From: Maratus speciosus
Taxonomy: Eukaryota; Arthropoda; Arachnida; Araneae; Salticidae
Assembly: GCA_963932465.1 (NCBI GenBank)
Contig: OZ010786.1
Coordinates: forward strand, 537,605,073 to 537,669,072
Length of the DNA: 64,000 bases
Direction: 5' to 3'
This document shows, one piece after another, positions 23,878-36,429 of this stretch. Under the pieces are notes generated by a model, which was not told the DNA's origin, ran no database searches, and saw nothing but the letters and a program-made list of their open reading frames with translations. Positions within the stretch are counted from its first letter, which is position 1; each line of letters starts with the position of its first letter. The position numbers and the translations under genes are program-made.

Positions 23878-24545
23878 ACATGGTGTTTCAGAACATCTTG
23901 TACAAACTTGGAGGAGACGTAAAGAACATCGTTACGAACCATAATCACATAGGAAAGCACGGGCGGAAACGCCATGCTCACGTGATAAAAGAGACACAAT
24001 GACACAGTAACGCCACAATGCAGGAAGCAGTGTAAAGAGCTTTATTACACAGAAAAGAGTACAATGTGTGACTTACAATCATCACAGGTGGTGTTCAAAA
24101 TTTTGCAAAATGGCATGGATCCAAGCATGGCTTCTATGGGACAAGGATTGACGAACATTTTTGAAGATTCCGGTTTTTCTGTTGATCACAGCCGCAGAGA
24201 TGGACAAGCGTGCCTCGAGATCCATTTTTGAATTTACTGGCATGTCGTACACAATGCTCTTCATGGTACTCCAGAGAAAATAATCAAGAAGCGATAAATG
24301 AGATGATCTGAGGGAGGGGCGGACATGCGACGGGACCACCACACCCAATCCATTTTTTTTCCAAATGCCCGGTGCAAATGGTCTTTTACACCCCATGCGT
24401 AATGATATGGATGCGCAGGGACATCGTTAAGCATTTTTACAAGAACCTCCTGAATAATAACTAGATACTTGCACTCGTCCAGTCTAGATAGTAAGATGTA
24501 TGGACCTCACTGAACTGTCAGCCACGATACCCGTCTACACATGAA
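23878..24545 (-). mobile_element. Truncated mariner-superfamily element
   Basis: The left flank has ATGGTGTTTCAGAACATC, then TTGTACAAACTTGG, which resembles the 'GGTGTYYCRGAAC' type of mariner terminus. The transposase pseudogene follows at 24082. No matching inverted end appears to the right, where a (TA)n run begins at 24551, so the 5' half of the element is missing. Confidence 0.5.
24082..24545 (-). pseudogene. Mariner-superfamily transposase C-terminal pseudogene
   Basis: Related to the intact transposase at 62618-63694. Reading leftward: GIVADSS, then YLVIIQEVLVKMLNDVPAHP, then VKDHLHRAFGKKWIGCGGPV, where the intact relative has DVRLHLNARYGQRWIGRGGPV. After a shift come LLDYFLWSTMKSIVYDMPV, DLEARLSISAA, GIFKNVRQS and ILQNFEHHL. 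The last matches GRNFEHLL of the intact protein. The segment that should contain the second catalytic Asp (WFQHDGAP) is deleted between NDVPAHP and VKDHL. The third acid survives in LLDYFLW. It is non-functional. Confidence 0.8.
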
Positions 24546-24550
24546 CAGTG

Positions 24551-24656
24551 AATATATATATATATATATATATAAGCTAAAAAAATCAAAAGTAAAACTA
24601 AAAGTAAACATAATTAAAAATTTAAATTTTAAATTACACATTTAAAACATAATGTG

Positions 24657-24691
<35 letters not shown>
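24551..24691. repeat. Two (TA)n runs
   Basis: TA runs at about 24551-24573 and 24658-24691 with A-rich sequence between them. Confidence 0.9.
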
Positions 24692-24697
<6 letters not shown>

Positions 24698-25076
24698 TAC
24701 ATAACAGTTATAATAACAATAGTTAAATAAATGTTCAATAAAATAATAAATAGAATTCAACAAGTAAATAAAAACAAAGTGATCTTCAATAATTTTACTA
24801 AAACATGAAACTGAATACATTTGTAACATTAATTAAAATATATTCCTATGAATATGTCTATCATACTGACTACTTTTCTGTTTAAAGATGCACTTATTAT
24901 TGGGTGTGCATGTGTGTATATGTATAAATGCAGAAAATTAAGAAAAAATGCATTGTTCAAACGTTTGTACTTTGTGCCGTATAAATAGCTTATGTCATTT
25001 ATTTTTTTAAGTCCATAAGATGTATATGTTTTACATGAAGATGATAGTTTCTTAACAAAATTATTAAAAACGTCCT

Positions 25077-26081
25077 TCTATATATAAAAAAAAGTTTTGC
25101 TTTGGAAATGGATCAATGGAAATCTGCGTAGATATTCCCGGCAGATCGGCATCCTATTTGAATGCTTATGGATGGCCTTTCTTCGTTAATATTAAAAAAA
25201 ACTGTTGCATACAAAAATATGAAAATCGGTAGTATTATAGAGAAATGTTCGATAAACACGCTGATGCAGACAGTTTTGAAATCGAAGAATTATTTTAAGA
25301 GATATTTAATGCCAAAGTTGGACAAAATCGTTCCATTAAAAAAAGTTTTATAGGAGCAAAAACTGTATATAGGAATTTAATCATTTTTAGATCATTTTAT
25401 GCGTCAGAATTTCCCGGTATGCAGACTGCATTTAGTTTTTTTAATTTGACTCATTTTTGGAGGTTTTATTTCTATTTTAAATTCAAATTTTCAGCATTTC
25501 GAGAGATATTTTTTACTTACTTTAGAAAATTGTATTAATTTAAACTGTGGCCAACTGTATAAACAGCGCAAACAATAATGTTTGCTTCAAATGAAAAATT
25601 TATTTTATACGTGACTATTATAAACAGAAAATATAAAAAGCAGGAACGCATTGAAAATTACGTCATACAAACTATATTTACTCGTGAATTTTAAAAGAGA
25701 AAGAATATTGTAAAATAATAAATTCATTAACATGCTTTAGAAGTCTTAAATAGGAGAATTTACGTCACATTACACTTATTACGTAAAATGAACAAAAAAT
25801 AATATTGCAAAACAGTTTAAATTTAAAAATTGCACGTGGCATTTATTTGATATTTTAAGATGATCATAATATTTCATTTCTAACAAAAGTATTCTTACGT
25901 GAATATTAAAAAGAGAAAGAAAAGTTTGGTGAAAATTACGTCACATTATAATTGTGAGATTCAAATTATAATTCAATCTTCCGAAATCTTTTTAAAGACG
26001 ATCAAATTAGCGTGCTGTTAGAGTCTGCGGTGTCTGAACGGGGGTTGACGAGCGTAGCTCGTAGGGGGCAGAGCCCCCTAG
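25077..26081 (+). mobile_element. Non-autonomous Helitron-like element
   Basis: The 5' end reads TCTATATATAAAAAAAAG. The 3' end has GACGAGCGTAGCTCG, then a perfect hairpin GGGGGCAGAGCCCCC followed by TAG and a flanking T. Helitrons start with TC, end with CTRR (here CTAG) just after a GC-rich hairpin, and insert before T. The hairpin followed immediately by CTAG-T is typical of arthropod Helitron 3' ends as I remember them. The flanking base before TC is T, not the expected A. Inside, a TTACGTCAyA motif recurs three times (about 25658, 25761 and 25938) with AAAGAGAAAGAA nearby. No Rep/helicase frame, so it depended on a partner. Confidence 0.7.
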
Positions 26082-26099
26082 TATTAAAAAAAAAACTTC

Positions 26100-26890
26100 A
26101 GCAACGCATATTACAAAATCTTCTAAATGTTAATTCATAAATATTTCAATATGTCATATAAAATATTTAACGATATAAATTATTCTGAAAGTGATTTGAA
26201 AGATTTAAACTAATTTAGTGGTATTGTTTTCCATTTAAAAAAAAATAAGTTTTATTAATACTTCTGGTGTATATTTTACTTTTATTTCAGTCAAAAACTT
26301 TACTACTTGAAAGATGTAAACCAGAAGGCTTTAACACAACAACGAAAAATATTAAAAAATGTGAAAAGAAATCTTTTTTCATGCAACTTGAAAATATACA
26401 GTATACTAAATGTAATTAAAATTACATTCAATTCATAAACAATTAGAAAATCCTTAATTCATTATGCCATGGCAAAATAATTTCTTTTTATATTTTTAAG
26501 TATATTTGCTTTAAAGAATATGGCCTGTAAGAACTTTGGTTGGTAAAAAAGACTCAGTTTTGCTTTTTGTTTATCCAATGCAAGTAATACAATGAATTGA
26601 TTTATATATGTTACCCAAAAATATTTATACATTCATAGTACAGTTGCAGTAATATCTCATTTTTCCGATATCAAGTTTTCATCTCTGAAAGTGATTTGAA
26701 ACTCCAAATTTACCTGATACATTAGTCGATAAATCCAATAATTTATCTTGCACGTTCTAAGCTGTGTAAAATTGTTGGAGATTAAGAAATTGAAGAACTC
26801 AAGTACAACCATAATGTTCTTTAAGGCAAACTTTTTTGCGTAATACTTTTGAATACTTTCACGATCGTGCGTATTTTAATTCTACATGAC
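26100..26890. other. AT-rich spacer
   Basis: Nothing recognised between the Helitron-like element and the next element. Confidence 0.5.
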
Positions 26891-26897
26891 GATTGTA

Positions 26898-28020
26898 CAG
26901 TCGTGGAAAAAAAAAAAAAAAAAAAAAATGTAAACACCCCTTACTAACTCTTCAACAAATTATCGTAGACGTAAGTTACTGGTACCGAACGATTGGAAAT
27001 AAAGTATACTTTTAAATTATGTATATAAAATTCGCTTAGGGGGCCATCTACATATTAAAACGAACCCAAACTTAATTTTTTTCAATAGCAATACCCAATT
27101 TTAACGAGATATTTCAAATCTTCGGTTCAAACTATGCCTAGACACCAAATTTCAAGTCATTTGAATCATAAGTTTTTGAATTTTAAACATTGAAAATTTA
27201 GTACTTCTAATGTTAAATTAAATTTTCATATTTGTATTTATTTCTCCTGAAATTATACTCCTAATGTGCTAATTTTTTGTGTAGTTACGTTTTATACGCA
27301 ACGTTCGTTTTATACGCAATAATACTAATGTGTCCAAACATATGCTGAATTTGCAATTTTTAAATTTTTATGACATGAATTATGAATTACGAAATTAATA
27401 TTAAAAAAAAAATATGAATTGCAACCTACAATTTTTTTGATGGATTTAGATTTATTAAGTCCTGCTATATGAAATCCAAAATTTCACATTTTTCTTCCAA
27501 ATAGTTTTCAAATTATGCTTAAAAAACGGCAAAATGATGGTTTTAGATAGAATGATATGATAGAAGACGTCTATGATAGAAGTGACTAAAATTTTTTTAG
27601 AAATTTCTTATGCTATCCTGTAATCTAACTGGCTTAATTGATTGCTTAAGCTGCCTTGATCAAGAAGGGAGCTCTCTGGGTTAACAATCGAGTACCGAAC
27701 TTCAATTTGGATACAGCCCTTAAAATATGCTCGTTTTAAAATAATTAATTTCTCGAAACGTATGGTACGAATTGCATAAAAATTTGTTTTTAGGCTAATT
27801 GAAGGGTGTAGAGTTCATTTATGCTATCAGAATTGTGTATTGCTATTGGAAAAAACAAAGTTATGGTTCGTTTTAATATTTAGATGGCCCCCAAAGCAAA
27901 TTTTATATACATCATTGAAAAGTAGACTTTATTTCCAATCGTTCTGTATCAGTAACTTTCTTCTACGAAAATTTGTTGAGGAGTTAGTAGGGGGTGTTTA
28001 GTTTTTTTTTTCCACGACTG
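26898..28020 (-). mobile_element. 1.1 kb TA-flanked element with long inverted ends, copy B
   Basis: Same family as 6676-7747 but in the opposite orientation. The ends read ACAGTCGTGGAAAAAA on both strands, with an expanded A run on the left, then CCCCTTACTAACTC and about 190 bp of inverted repeat. TA flanks both ends (26896-26897 and 28021-28022). The centre holds TCGAGTACCGAACTTC, the reverse complement of copy A. No transposase frame is readable, so this is probably a deletion derivative of a Tc1/mariner-type element. Confidence 0.88.
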
Positions 28021-28368
28021 TACATAAATTCCCGGATGTACTTAAACTACTTTCTACATTCAATAAATGCGTTAAGACTTAACATATTTGTATAATAATG
28101 AAATGTATGCTTACTTCCAAGTTTATGGGTTAAATTAATTAATAAAGAAAAAGTTTAATTATTTTTTATAATATGCTCTCTGTCAGTAACATTTCAATAT
28201 TGTGGAAATGTGACATTCAATTGAAATACTATTGACAATAATTCAATAATGAGCAACTTCTGCAAATCTATAAAGAAAAATAATAAACTTTTCACTATTT
28301 TCAAAATTATCGTTACGAAAGATTTTGTTTTATGTGTCAGAGTGAAATATTTTGATTGGACAACAGAA

Positions 28369-28372
<4 letters not shown>

Positions 28373-28435
<63 letters not shown>

Positions 28436-28436
28436 T
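28373..28436. repeat. (AT)n followed by T run
   Basis: About 45 bases of AT followed by 18 T. Confidence 0.95.
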
Positions 28437-30447
28437 AAGTCTACTGTATTCACATCTAAAATGGATATATCACATAAAATATTTTACATATACATAAATG
28501 TGAAAACGTTTTTGATACAGTTGAAACATAGAATAAATAAATATATCAATGCCGTTCTAGATCATTTAAAATTTACACTTTATTTGGTATAAAACCAACA
28601 CTTCTTAAAAATGAATAGGGAAAATGGTAATTTTATACCTTATTTCGTTTGCCTTGTGAATTAAAGTCGAAAAAAGATGATGGGGTTTTGTGCAATGGTG
28701 GGGTGCAATTTTTGAAAAAATATGATAAGAAGGATTGATAAAATGTTCTGAAAGTTTGAAATACAATTGGTATGCCCAAACTAATTAAAATGTCTACGTT
28801 TCTATATATCTTTCTATAATTAGAATCGGTTATTTCATAATATGAACAAGAGATATAAATCTTTTGAAATCAATAATCTCAAAATTTTTATTTTAACATT
28901 AGATTTTCATTTCTTATGCCGGATAATAAGAAAACAAATATTTGAAGTAATGTCTAGTTTAAATCAAAATTAATAACGGGCGTAAATTGACTAAAAAACA
29001 ATACAGTCTTACATCATAATTTATCTTTACTTTAGGGTATTTGCTTTGTTTAGCACAGTACTATTGTTTAGGAAATTAACCAGTATAATGTATTTATAAC
29101 AAATTAAAATCAGAAATTCGCTTATGTTTACTTATTTATGTATTTATATTTATTTATAATGAATTACAACATATAAATTATTTTAATTTCAAATATAAAT
29201 TTATTAATATTAGTGGTAGGTTTAGTAATTAAATATTTAAGAATTTTGAAAATTTTTCTAACAGTTTTTTTACAAACTATACTGAATTATTGGAAAATAT
29301 TTTTGATGTCATTATAAATATGATAATATATAATGCATTTTTCTTTCTTTTCAGGTAAACCTTATAAAATGATGAAAATCTTGGTTAAGGTAAATTCTTT
29401 ATAAGTATTGTATGCCTGAATGAAAAATTAAAAGACTAAATTTCTTTACTGTATTTTATTAATTATTTACCTTATCAGAAATATATAGTTATTATTATTA
29501 TGTAGCCAGGATTATTATTATTATTATGCCTCCTGTAAACATATTTTAAGAGAAAAAAAATCAAATATTTATTGATTTAAGTTAAATATATATTTTTACT
29601 TTGGAAATATAAGAACATTTTACTAAATATTTATATTGTAAAATATGCACACGGTCAAACAACATACTATTCACATTCAGTTAAAAAAAAATTTCATTTA
29701 GTTTAATGGATAAAAGACGTTTTTTGAAATGCTTGTTATATATATATAAATACTAGAAATTTGAATATTGATTTTTAGTTATATGTAAATCATATTAAAT
29801 ATTAAATAACTCATGTAAGAACTGAAGTATAGATATAAATTTAATCGGATTTTTTATTTTCTAAGCAACCGTCCATATCCGACCTTTTTCTGTTTGCTGT
29901 TTCCATAGAATATGCACACAAGTTTAAATATATATATACATCCATTCTCAATTATTTGCATACAGAGTATTAAAGTAAATATACTTTGATAATCTGAAGT
30001 ATATTTCCTAATTATTTTTAAAAGGAAATTTGTGTATCTGCCTTTTTTTTTATGTATAAGAAAAAAAAAGTATTTCAATAGAGTTTTTATGTAAACTTTG
30101 ACTTTTTTTCTACTTTACAGATGCATTCTTTTTTAAAGGATGAATATTAGTTAATCTATTGCTAACTTTCCAGTATATTGTAAAAGGGAAATACTTATTT
30201 ATCGAGAATGTTATTACTGTGTAATTTTACATGTAAAAAGGGAGATAAATATAGTTATATCAGATAACGCTTTACTAAGAAAATATTCATAGTTGCATAT
30301 TATACAGAACTTTATTTTAAAGTGTGCTTGTTTTTAAAATACAAATTTTGGACTATTTTCATGCACATATTAAAAGAAGCATTAAGATGTATGGGACATA
30401 CAATTTTAATTTTTATTTGGAAACGATTATATATTATTTTAATTGAA

Positions 30448-30449
<2 letters not shown>

Positions 30450-30491
<42 letters not shown>
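30450..30491. repeat. (TA)n microsatellite
   Basis: About 42 bases of TA dinucleotide. Confidence 0.95.
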
Positions 30492-30494
<3 letters not shown>

Positions 30495-32377
30495 ATTCTT
30501 ATTATTACTTAATTTATATTCTGTCGAATATCTTTTCGTGCAATAGTGATAGCATTTGCAAACTGTTTTATATATATACCGTTTCAAAAGTAAATTCTTT
30601 TAAAATTGTAGTTTAATATTTTACAGTTAAAAAATAAACTTTTGTCATGTCTTGTATATTTTCTGAAAAATATCGCTTCAAATTTGTGTTTCGTATTTAC
30701 AATATCTCTTAAATTTTAATTACGGTTCAAATTGTAATATTTCCTTTTTCTCTTATTTTACTAATGGAGTCTATAAATAACGTACGAAAATGCAGCAACC
30801 ACCGGCAAATCCCCATAAAATGTGTATTAATTTTTGATATAAACATGGAATTTGCAAGTGGTTTGCTGCGAACCTGAATTTATGCAAACCGAATACTTTA
30901 TATATATAAAAAATCAGTTAAGGTAACTATAATATTTGTTGCAAAATACTTTTTGAAAGTGCACAAAACTGTCTGAACATATCTTTATATATACATATAT
31001 CTGCCTGTTAAAGTATATTCAGTTATTCTGTTAGGAACAGATTATGAAATCGAGAGAATATATACATACACTCTAATGTACATATCCATCAGTAGTGATG
31101 CAGACCAGCATTTCCTCCTTGAAAAACTGTTCCAAATGCAATAATTATTATCATCCTTAAAATTTTCTGTTTTTCTGGAATATTCTTTGAAAATATATAA
31201 ATGTATTTCAGTAAGATCTGTTTTGATACAAAATTTGAGGCTATTTAATTAAAATGCGGACTAGAAAAAAATTAAAAGCCCACACCAGTTCATTAAAATA
31301 CCTAAAACTATATTTAGAGGTGTGGAATAACCAGCTTAATTTCTTAAAAGTGCTCAGATTCATATCTCCAAACGTTAAACTGCAATTCTAGAACTTAATT
31401 TCGTAAAGACTCTAAAATAATTATCTTCACCTAGAAAAACAGAAACCCAACTTAATCCAAACAAATAAATAGGCTTCGTGAGTTTGAAGACTTATTTGGA
31501 ATAAAAAAATATCAAATACTGGTTGCTAACTATTAATTCAACACAACTTCCAGTCGTCGCTTAGATGAGAAGTTGGGAAATTAATGAACGTCACTACGAA
31601 AAAATAGGCGAGATAAACTCGAAATCCGCTGAATTCAGATAACACCTCACTATACAGAACGAATACCCAACTAAAATCATCTAACTAACATATCAATGCA
31701 AAACAACCTTGCCACACAGTTTCGTTTTTCAAAGCTTAAACAGAGGCAGAACAGTCATTTTCATTTAAGCACAAATGTTAAAGTGTCAGGGCAATATCAC
31801 GCGCCAAATCGCAAAAACGCAATCTCCCACTACAATACTCTTTTAAAAAAGCAGTTAGGCAATCTGCTATAACACCCATTCAGAATAATAATAAAAAAAG
31901 AAACTTAAGCTGTACTCATCGAGATATATATTTATTTAAATCAGTGCACTGTAAAAAAAAATTCCGCAATGTTCATTGGAAAAAATGGGCAGCTGAGTTG
32001 TCCATTATATCCAAGAAACATTTCTTGAAAATGACTGAAACTTTACTGTATACCTTAAAAACTTTCCACAGAAATGCCAGTAAGCTTCCTGCGAAATACC
32101 AGGAGTGTTTCTGTTGACAGCAAAACATTTCTGACATGTGACAGAAAGTTTACCTTGTTTTCTAATGTAACGTTTCAGAAGTGTTCAAAAGGTTTCTGTT
32201 AATATGCACTCTTTCAAGGGTACCACCAAACATGATGCTCACCAATTACTCACACTCTTATTCCTAATTATTATAGTGAAAGTATTTCTTCAAATGGGTC
32301 TTAGATTCCCAGAAATTGGGGGCGAAGTTCAGCATAAGTTTAGATACTGATTAGTTTGCAACTTTCACCGAGTATTA

Positions 32378-32438
32378 CGTGGAGTGATCTCAGAGTGTTC
32401 ACCTGCCAGCCAGAGGAACCGAGTTCGATGCTCCCTCC
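32378..32438 (+). repeat. tRNA-like segment in the left arm
   Basis: GTGGAGTGATCTCAGAGTG, GTTCACCTGCCAGCCAGAG and GAGTTCGATGCTCCC follow the layout of a tRNA-derived SINE head: an A-box-like start, about 30 bases, then a B box near GGTTCGAnTCC. The mirror copy is at 33575-33630. Probably tRNA-derived rather than a functional tRNA, as no cloverleaf can be drawn. Confidence 0.45.
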
Positions 32439-32956
32439 TAACTGTTTATTATTTTTTTTTTATTAATTTCATATTTTTGACACTTTACAAATTTTAATCA
32501 AAGTTGTGAATTTTTACAGCTTCGAAATTTTGACATTTTCAAAATCGATTTATATTTTTGATTTTCCACGAAAACTTCTATTTTTTCTGTAATTTTTAAA
32601 CTAACCTTTTATTGACGGAAATAGATATTAATATGTGCAGAAAGTTTGTTTCCATAATATTATTATTATTTACCTTTTTGTATTTTAAATACAAGTCTCA
32701 AATAATGCACAATATTTAATTAGAAAAAAATAACAAATTTAATATCTTTTTAATGTTTGGTTTGTTCAATATATTAAAATAGGATAAATGCTGAAATGCA
32801 AAATTGTTTGCTATTACTGACTTTGACATTTAAGTTTAGTAGATATACAATTAATCGAGTGACATATGCCGTAGAAATATTCAAAACGGAATATTTATAC
32901 AAAATTTTTTTTCTATAATAGAGCTTAACTTCTTACCTAGTACTTGTATTAAAAAG

Positions 32957-32982
32957 AAAAAAAAAAAAAAAAAAAAAAAAAA
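32957..32982 (+). repeat. Poly(A) run
   Basis: A run of about 26 A in the spacer of the foldback element. Confidence 0.9.
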
Positions 32983-33574
32983 CCATGAAATATATCAATA
33001 TATATATTTTTAATTTATTCTGATATTATTATAAAATGCTATCTAACGATTTCTTATAAAATATATATCATAAGTTATATTTCATGCGGGATCCGCAGAC
33101 GAGTTTTATATCTCCAGTTGACAATTTTTCCTTTATTATCATTATTTGTTAGAATGAAAAAAGATTTTGAAATATAATTTGTCTATTTTTATTCATTTAA
33201 AGATAAACACATCTGGACATTTGACATCAAAATTATTATTTCTAATTTACACGAAAAAATAAATTTTCAGATAAAATTCAATAAATATATATGATATATT
33301 GTCTCTGAACTTTGCTTAAAATATAAAAATATATAAATGTAAATAACAATTAAAAAAAAAACAAAAAAACATTTTGGATTTTCATCAGTAAAGATGTTAG
33401 TTTACAAGTAAGATAAAATACATATAAATTTTCATGAAAAATAAAATCATAAAAGTAATTGATATTTTTTACGAAAATATAAAAAAATTCAAATTTGCAG
33501 CAGTTCATAGCCGTACTTAAAAGTTGTAAAGTGTCAAAATATAAAATTAATTAAAAAAGAAAAAAAAGTCAAGA

Positions 33575-33630
33575 GGTAGCATCGAACTCGGGCCGTCCGG
33601 ATGGTGTGCGAGCCCTCTGCGTCCACACCA
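33575..33630 (-). repeat. tRNA-like segment in the right arm
   Basis: On the minus strand: TGGTGTGGACGCAGAGGG, CTCGCACACCATCCGGACGG and CCGAGTTCGATGCTACC. It matches A- and B-box spacing and shares GAGTTCGATGCT with the left-arm copy. Confidence 0.45.
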
Positions 33631-34254
33631 CGAAAAACACGTTGAAAACTGCAAACTAATGGGTATTTGAAACGTATGCTAAACTTCGGCACCCAATTTC
33701 TGAAAATCTAAGGCCCATTTGAAGAAATCCTTTCACAAGAATAATTAGGGATAAGAACTCTAAAACATATCTTAAATTAATCAAAATCTGCGAGCATCAT
33801 GTTTGGTGCTTCCCTGGTTAATGAAAATCCAAATGGTAGGTGTATATTTTTTACATGTGCTGCTCGTTAAACATTCCACAGACAGGTACGAGGGATAATT
33901 TCTTAGTGGTGTCGCAGAGATATTGCATTTTCATCTGAATGGTCCAGACAATAGAGACGTAAAGGCTTATGTCGTCTATTCATTTATTCCCATTCCATAT
34001 TTGACATTCATATAAAGAATTTGTTTTCGACACTCGCGCACGAGCAACGGATACAGCAACAAAATAATAAAATGGCGGCCGCAGCGTTTTCCTGTTTCCA
34101 ACTTTTGTTCAGGAACGTTTAAGATATGAAAACCAGAATTTCACTGGAAAGAGCTAAATTATTCTGAAAACCTGAGAAAAGGCGTAACGTTCCTGGATTT
34201 TACATGGAACATTACCATTTTTTTTTTTTTTTTTTTTTTTTTACAGTGTGTCCC

Positions 34255-35130
34255 AAACCATTAAAACACATGATGGTCAACTACTTAAAATGTTTCTCCA
34301 ATTTTCCATTTTATTGTATATCATTTATCAATCATGTGGATACTCACTGTAGATATTGTATAAATAATCACTTAAAAAAATTACTTACAGTTTTTACTCT
34401 TAAATAATTAAATTTTAAGGTCTCACCAGTTCCGAAATAAATACATATTCGCAAAATTTCCTCACCATATCAGATGAATCTAAAATATTTATCTTCACGG
34501 GAAAAAACTAACAACAAAATAATCGTCTTAGGACAAGATGATCACACTCGCAACAGAAAAACCCACTCGTCGATTTGAGTACCCTTATTAAAGAGTACTT
34601 AGATAGTCTGCTATAAAGTCATTTTAGAATGAGAGAGACGTTAATTAGTTACAACGTAGAAAGTGTATCCTTTACTGGATATGAAACTTCTAGAAATTTT
34701 AATCGAAGGAGTCTAACTCTACTGACAAACATGCGAATTTAAAATAACTAAATTACAGAAAATGTAAAACCGTAGATCTCTTAAAGTTTCGGACATTTAA
34801 TTTCTTCTTTTAAAATACTACAGTTTTATTATTGTTATAATGGACATTATATAAAATTAATATGAAAGTTTCATGTCAAAAGCTTAAAAGAATATATATA
34901 TATAAATTACACGTTTTACTTTAATAAACCGCGATCATTGTTGTTTTTTAAAAAGTTTATTTCAACTTTCTAATACCGATCATATTTTGATTATTTTGAG
35001 GAAATGATATAATTTTTCTTAAATCTCAGATGAATTTTTCTTCATCTTTTTATGCGAACGATTTTAGAATTAGAAAAGACGAGAAAACCATTATACTCAT
35101 TAAAGAACTAATGTTTTTCAAATTAATCAT
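34255..35130. other. AT-rich spacer
   Basis: Nothing recognised. The frame at 35030-35233 runs into the left end of the next element and is not treated as a gene. Confidence 0.5.
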
Positions 35131-35966
35131 GTTTATACAGGGTGTAATATGTTATCTATCGCCGACCTTTAATTTCTCAACTATTGGTCAAAGACTTATA
35201 GTTCCAATTACAAAAACGTTTCAAATCGAGTAAATATTCATGCTGTGGCATTATTTAAAGTAAAAAATCAATTTTATAAAAATTACGAAATCTAACTTTT
35301 TATACGGCCCCCCAGTCCCTATAGTTATATTTAGTAAAAGTTTACACATATCATAACACATATAACACAAAAAGTTTGACATCTGAACTACAGAAATTGA
35401 AAGAGTTATTAAATACAAATTTTGAGATTTTTGCACATGATATTGATTTTCATTGTGGGATCAGTTATAAGATAAATTAAAGTAGGGTGACTCCGGGAGA
35501 GTCGCCGCATACGGGATAGATGCCGCACCCCTTGTACTTCTTGTAATTATCGATAGATGATTGTCAAACGCACAGTATAGGTGCGCAATGAGATTATTTT
35601 AACCAGAGTATAGCATGAATCTATTTCGATGTTTAATTGTAGAAGTACAATCCTTAAATTTGACGTAAGTGCATGATTTCATTGTCCAAACTTTTAAACA
35701 TGTTATGTTTAAATACTTTTCACACACTAATTACTAAATGCATGCATGATTTCGAAGTTAAAACTAAGTGTAGCGTTTGTATAGAGTACTGTGTGTATGG
35801 TTACGCCATTCTCCTTAGAGATGGCAGGTAACTGTTATGGCCGACGTTTGCACCATGCAAAATGAGATACATGCGCACTGCTATTCCGGTATATATGCCG
35901 CAGTTTCTTTTGTACGGGATGATTAAGTGTTATTAACTTTTCCTTTTATTTTTGCACAGGCTAACC

Positions 35967-36086
35967 ATGTTAGGCATGTTATCAAGTTTACTAAAACCAA
36001 AGGAGAAAAGGGGGAAAATAAAAAGTAAGAAGGGCAAGAAAGATGGTAGTCAAGATGATAATAATGAAAAAATGGATTACGCGTAA
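35967..36086 (+). pseudogene. Possible terminal exon of an unidentified gene in the nested element
   Basis: A 39-codon frame from an ATG at 35967, directly after a pyrimidine-rich TTTTATTTTTGCACAG acceptor-like tract. The product is basic, then acidic (KRGKIKSKKGKKDGSQDDNN) and resembles low-complexity C-terminal tails seen in some DNA transposases. No other domain is visible, so function is unknown. Confidence 0.25.
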
Positions 36087-36229
36087 CGCAGACGTTCTTT
36101 GTAAACTACTCCAAAACAGAGGAAGTGTAATTGTCTCCGTTGCATCATGTGTTTAAATGTAGTTACATAAAGACTGTACTTTTTCGACACTTTTTCTGTA
36201 GATTGTAACAGACAAAATAGGTCTCTTAA

Positions 36230-36429
36230 CCCATTCGGAACCATAGGTGCATATAAGCACCTTCATAAAGAGCTTACACAATTTGTTTCTAGCACCAGTA
36301 AAAAAGAAAAGTAATATTTGCTTTGTTTAATTAGAGCATTTTCATGATTATTTAATTAAAGGTAACTTCTTTTTAAAAAGTGGTACCAACCGGATAAAAT
36401 TCGTGTAAAAGCCACCGGTCCCGAAAGGG
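36230..36429. mobile_element. piggyBac-type MITE, copy 1
   Basis: 200 bp between two TTAA sites (36226-36229 and 36430-36433). The ends read CCCATTCGGAACCATAGG and, reverse-complemented, CCCTTTCGGGACCGGTGG. A TTAA target duplication with CCCnTTC-type ends is the piggyBac signature. No coding capacity. It lies inside the 1.48 kb element and is therefore the youngest of three nested layers. A relative lies at 56217-56423. Confidence 0.8.

Larger units (their letters stand above)
28030..31940. other. Long AT-rich region with microsatellites
   Basis: Contains (AT)n plus T-run at 28373-28436, ATT triplets near 29490-29525 and (TA)n at 30450-30491. Open frames across these runs (for example 28249-28497 and 30312-30587) translate to Tyr-Ile repeats and are artefacts. 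No gene recognised. Confidence 0.6.
31947..34248. mobile_element. Large foldback DNA element with CACTGTAAAA ends
   Basis: The left end reads CACTGTAAAAAAAAATTCC; the right end, reverse-complemented, reads CACTGTAAAAAAAAAAAA, and both continue to an AATGTTC block. Inside, 32216-32600 and 33410-33830 are long diverged inverted repeats: TACCACCAAACATGATGCTC on the left against GAGCATCATGTTTGGTGCTT on the right, and GACACTTTACAA against TTGTAAAGTGTC. The whole is close to a 2.3 kb palindrome with no coding frame. The same terminal sequence bounds the small element at 59046-59350. No convincing target duplication was found, so the superfamily is unassigned. Confidence 0.65.

Noticed and set aside
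30312..30587. 91-codon frame with Tyr-Ile repeats
   Set aside because: The repeats are a translated (TA)n microsatellite.
32378..32438. A functional tRNA gene
   Set aside because: Only A- and B-box-like spacing is seen. No acceptor stem or cloverleaf can be drawn.
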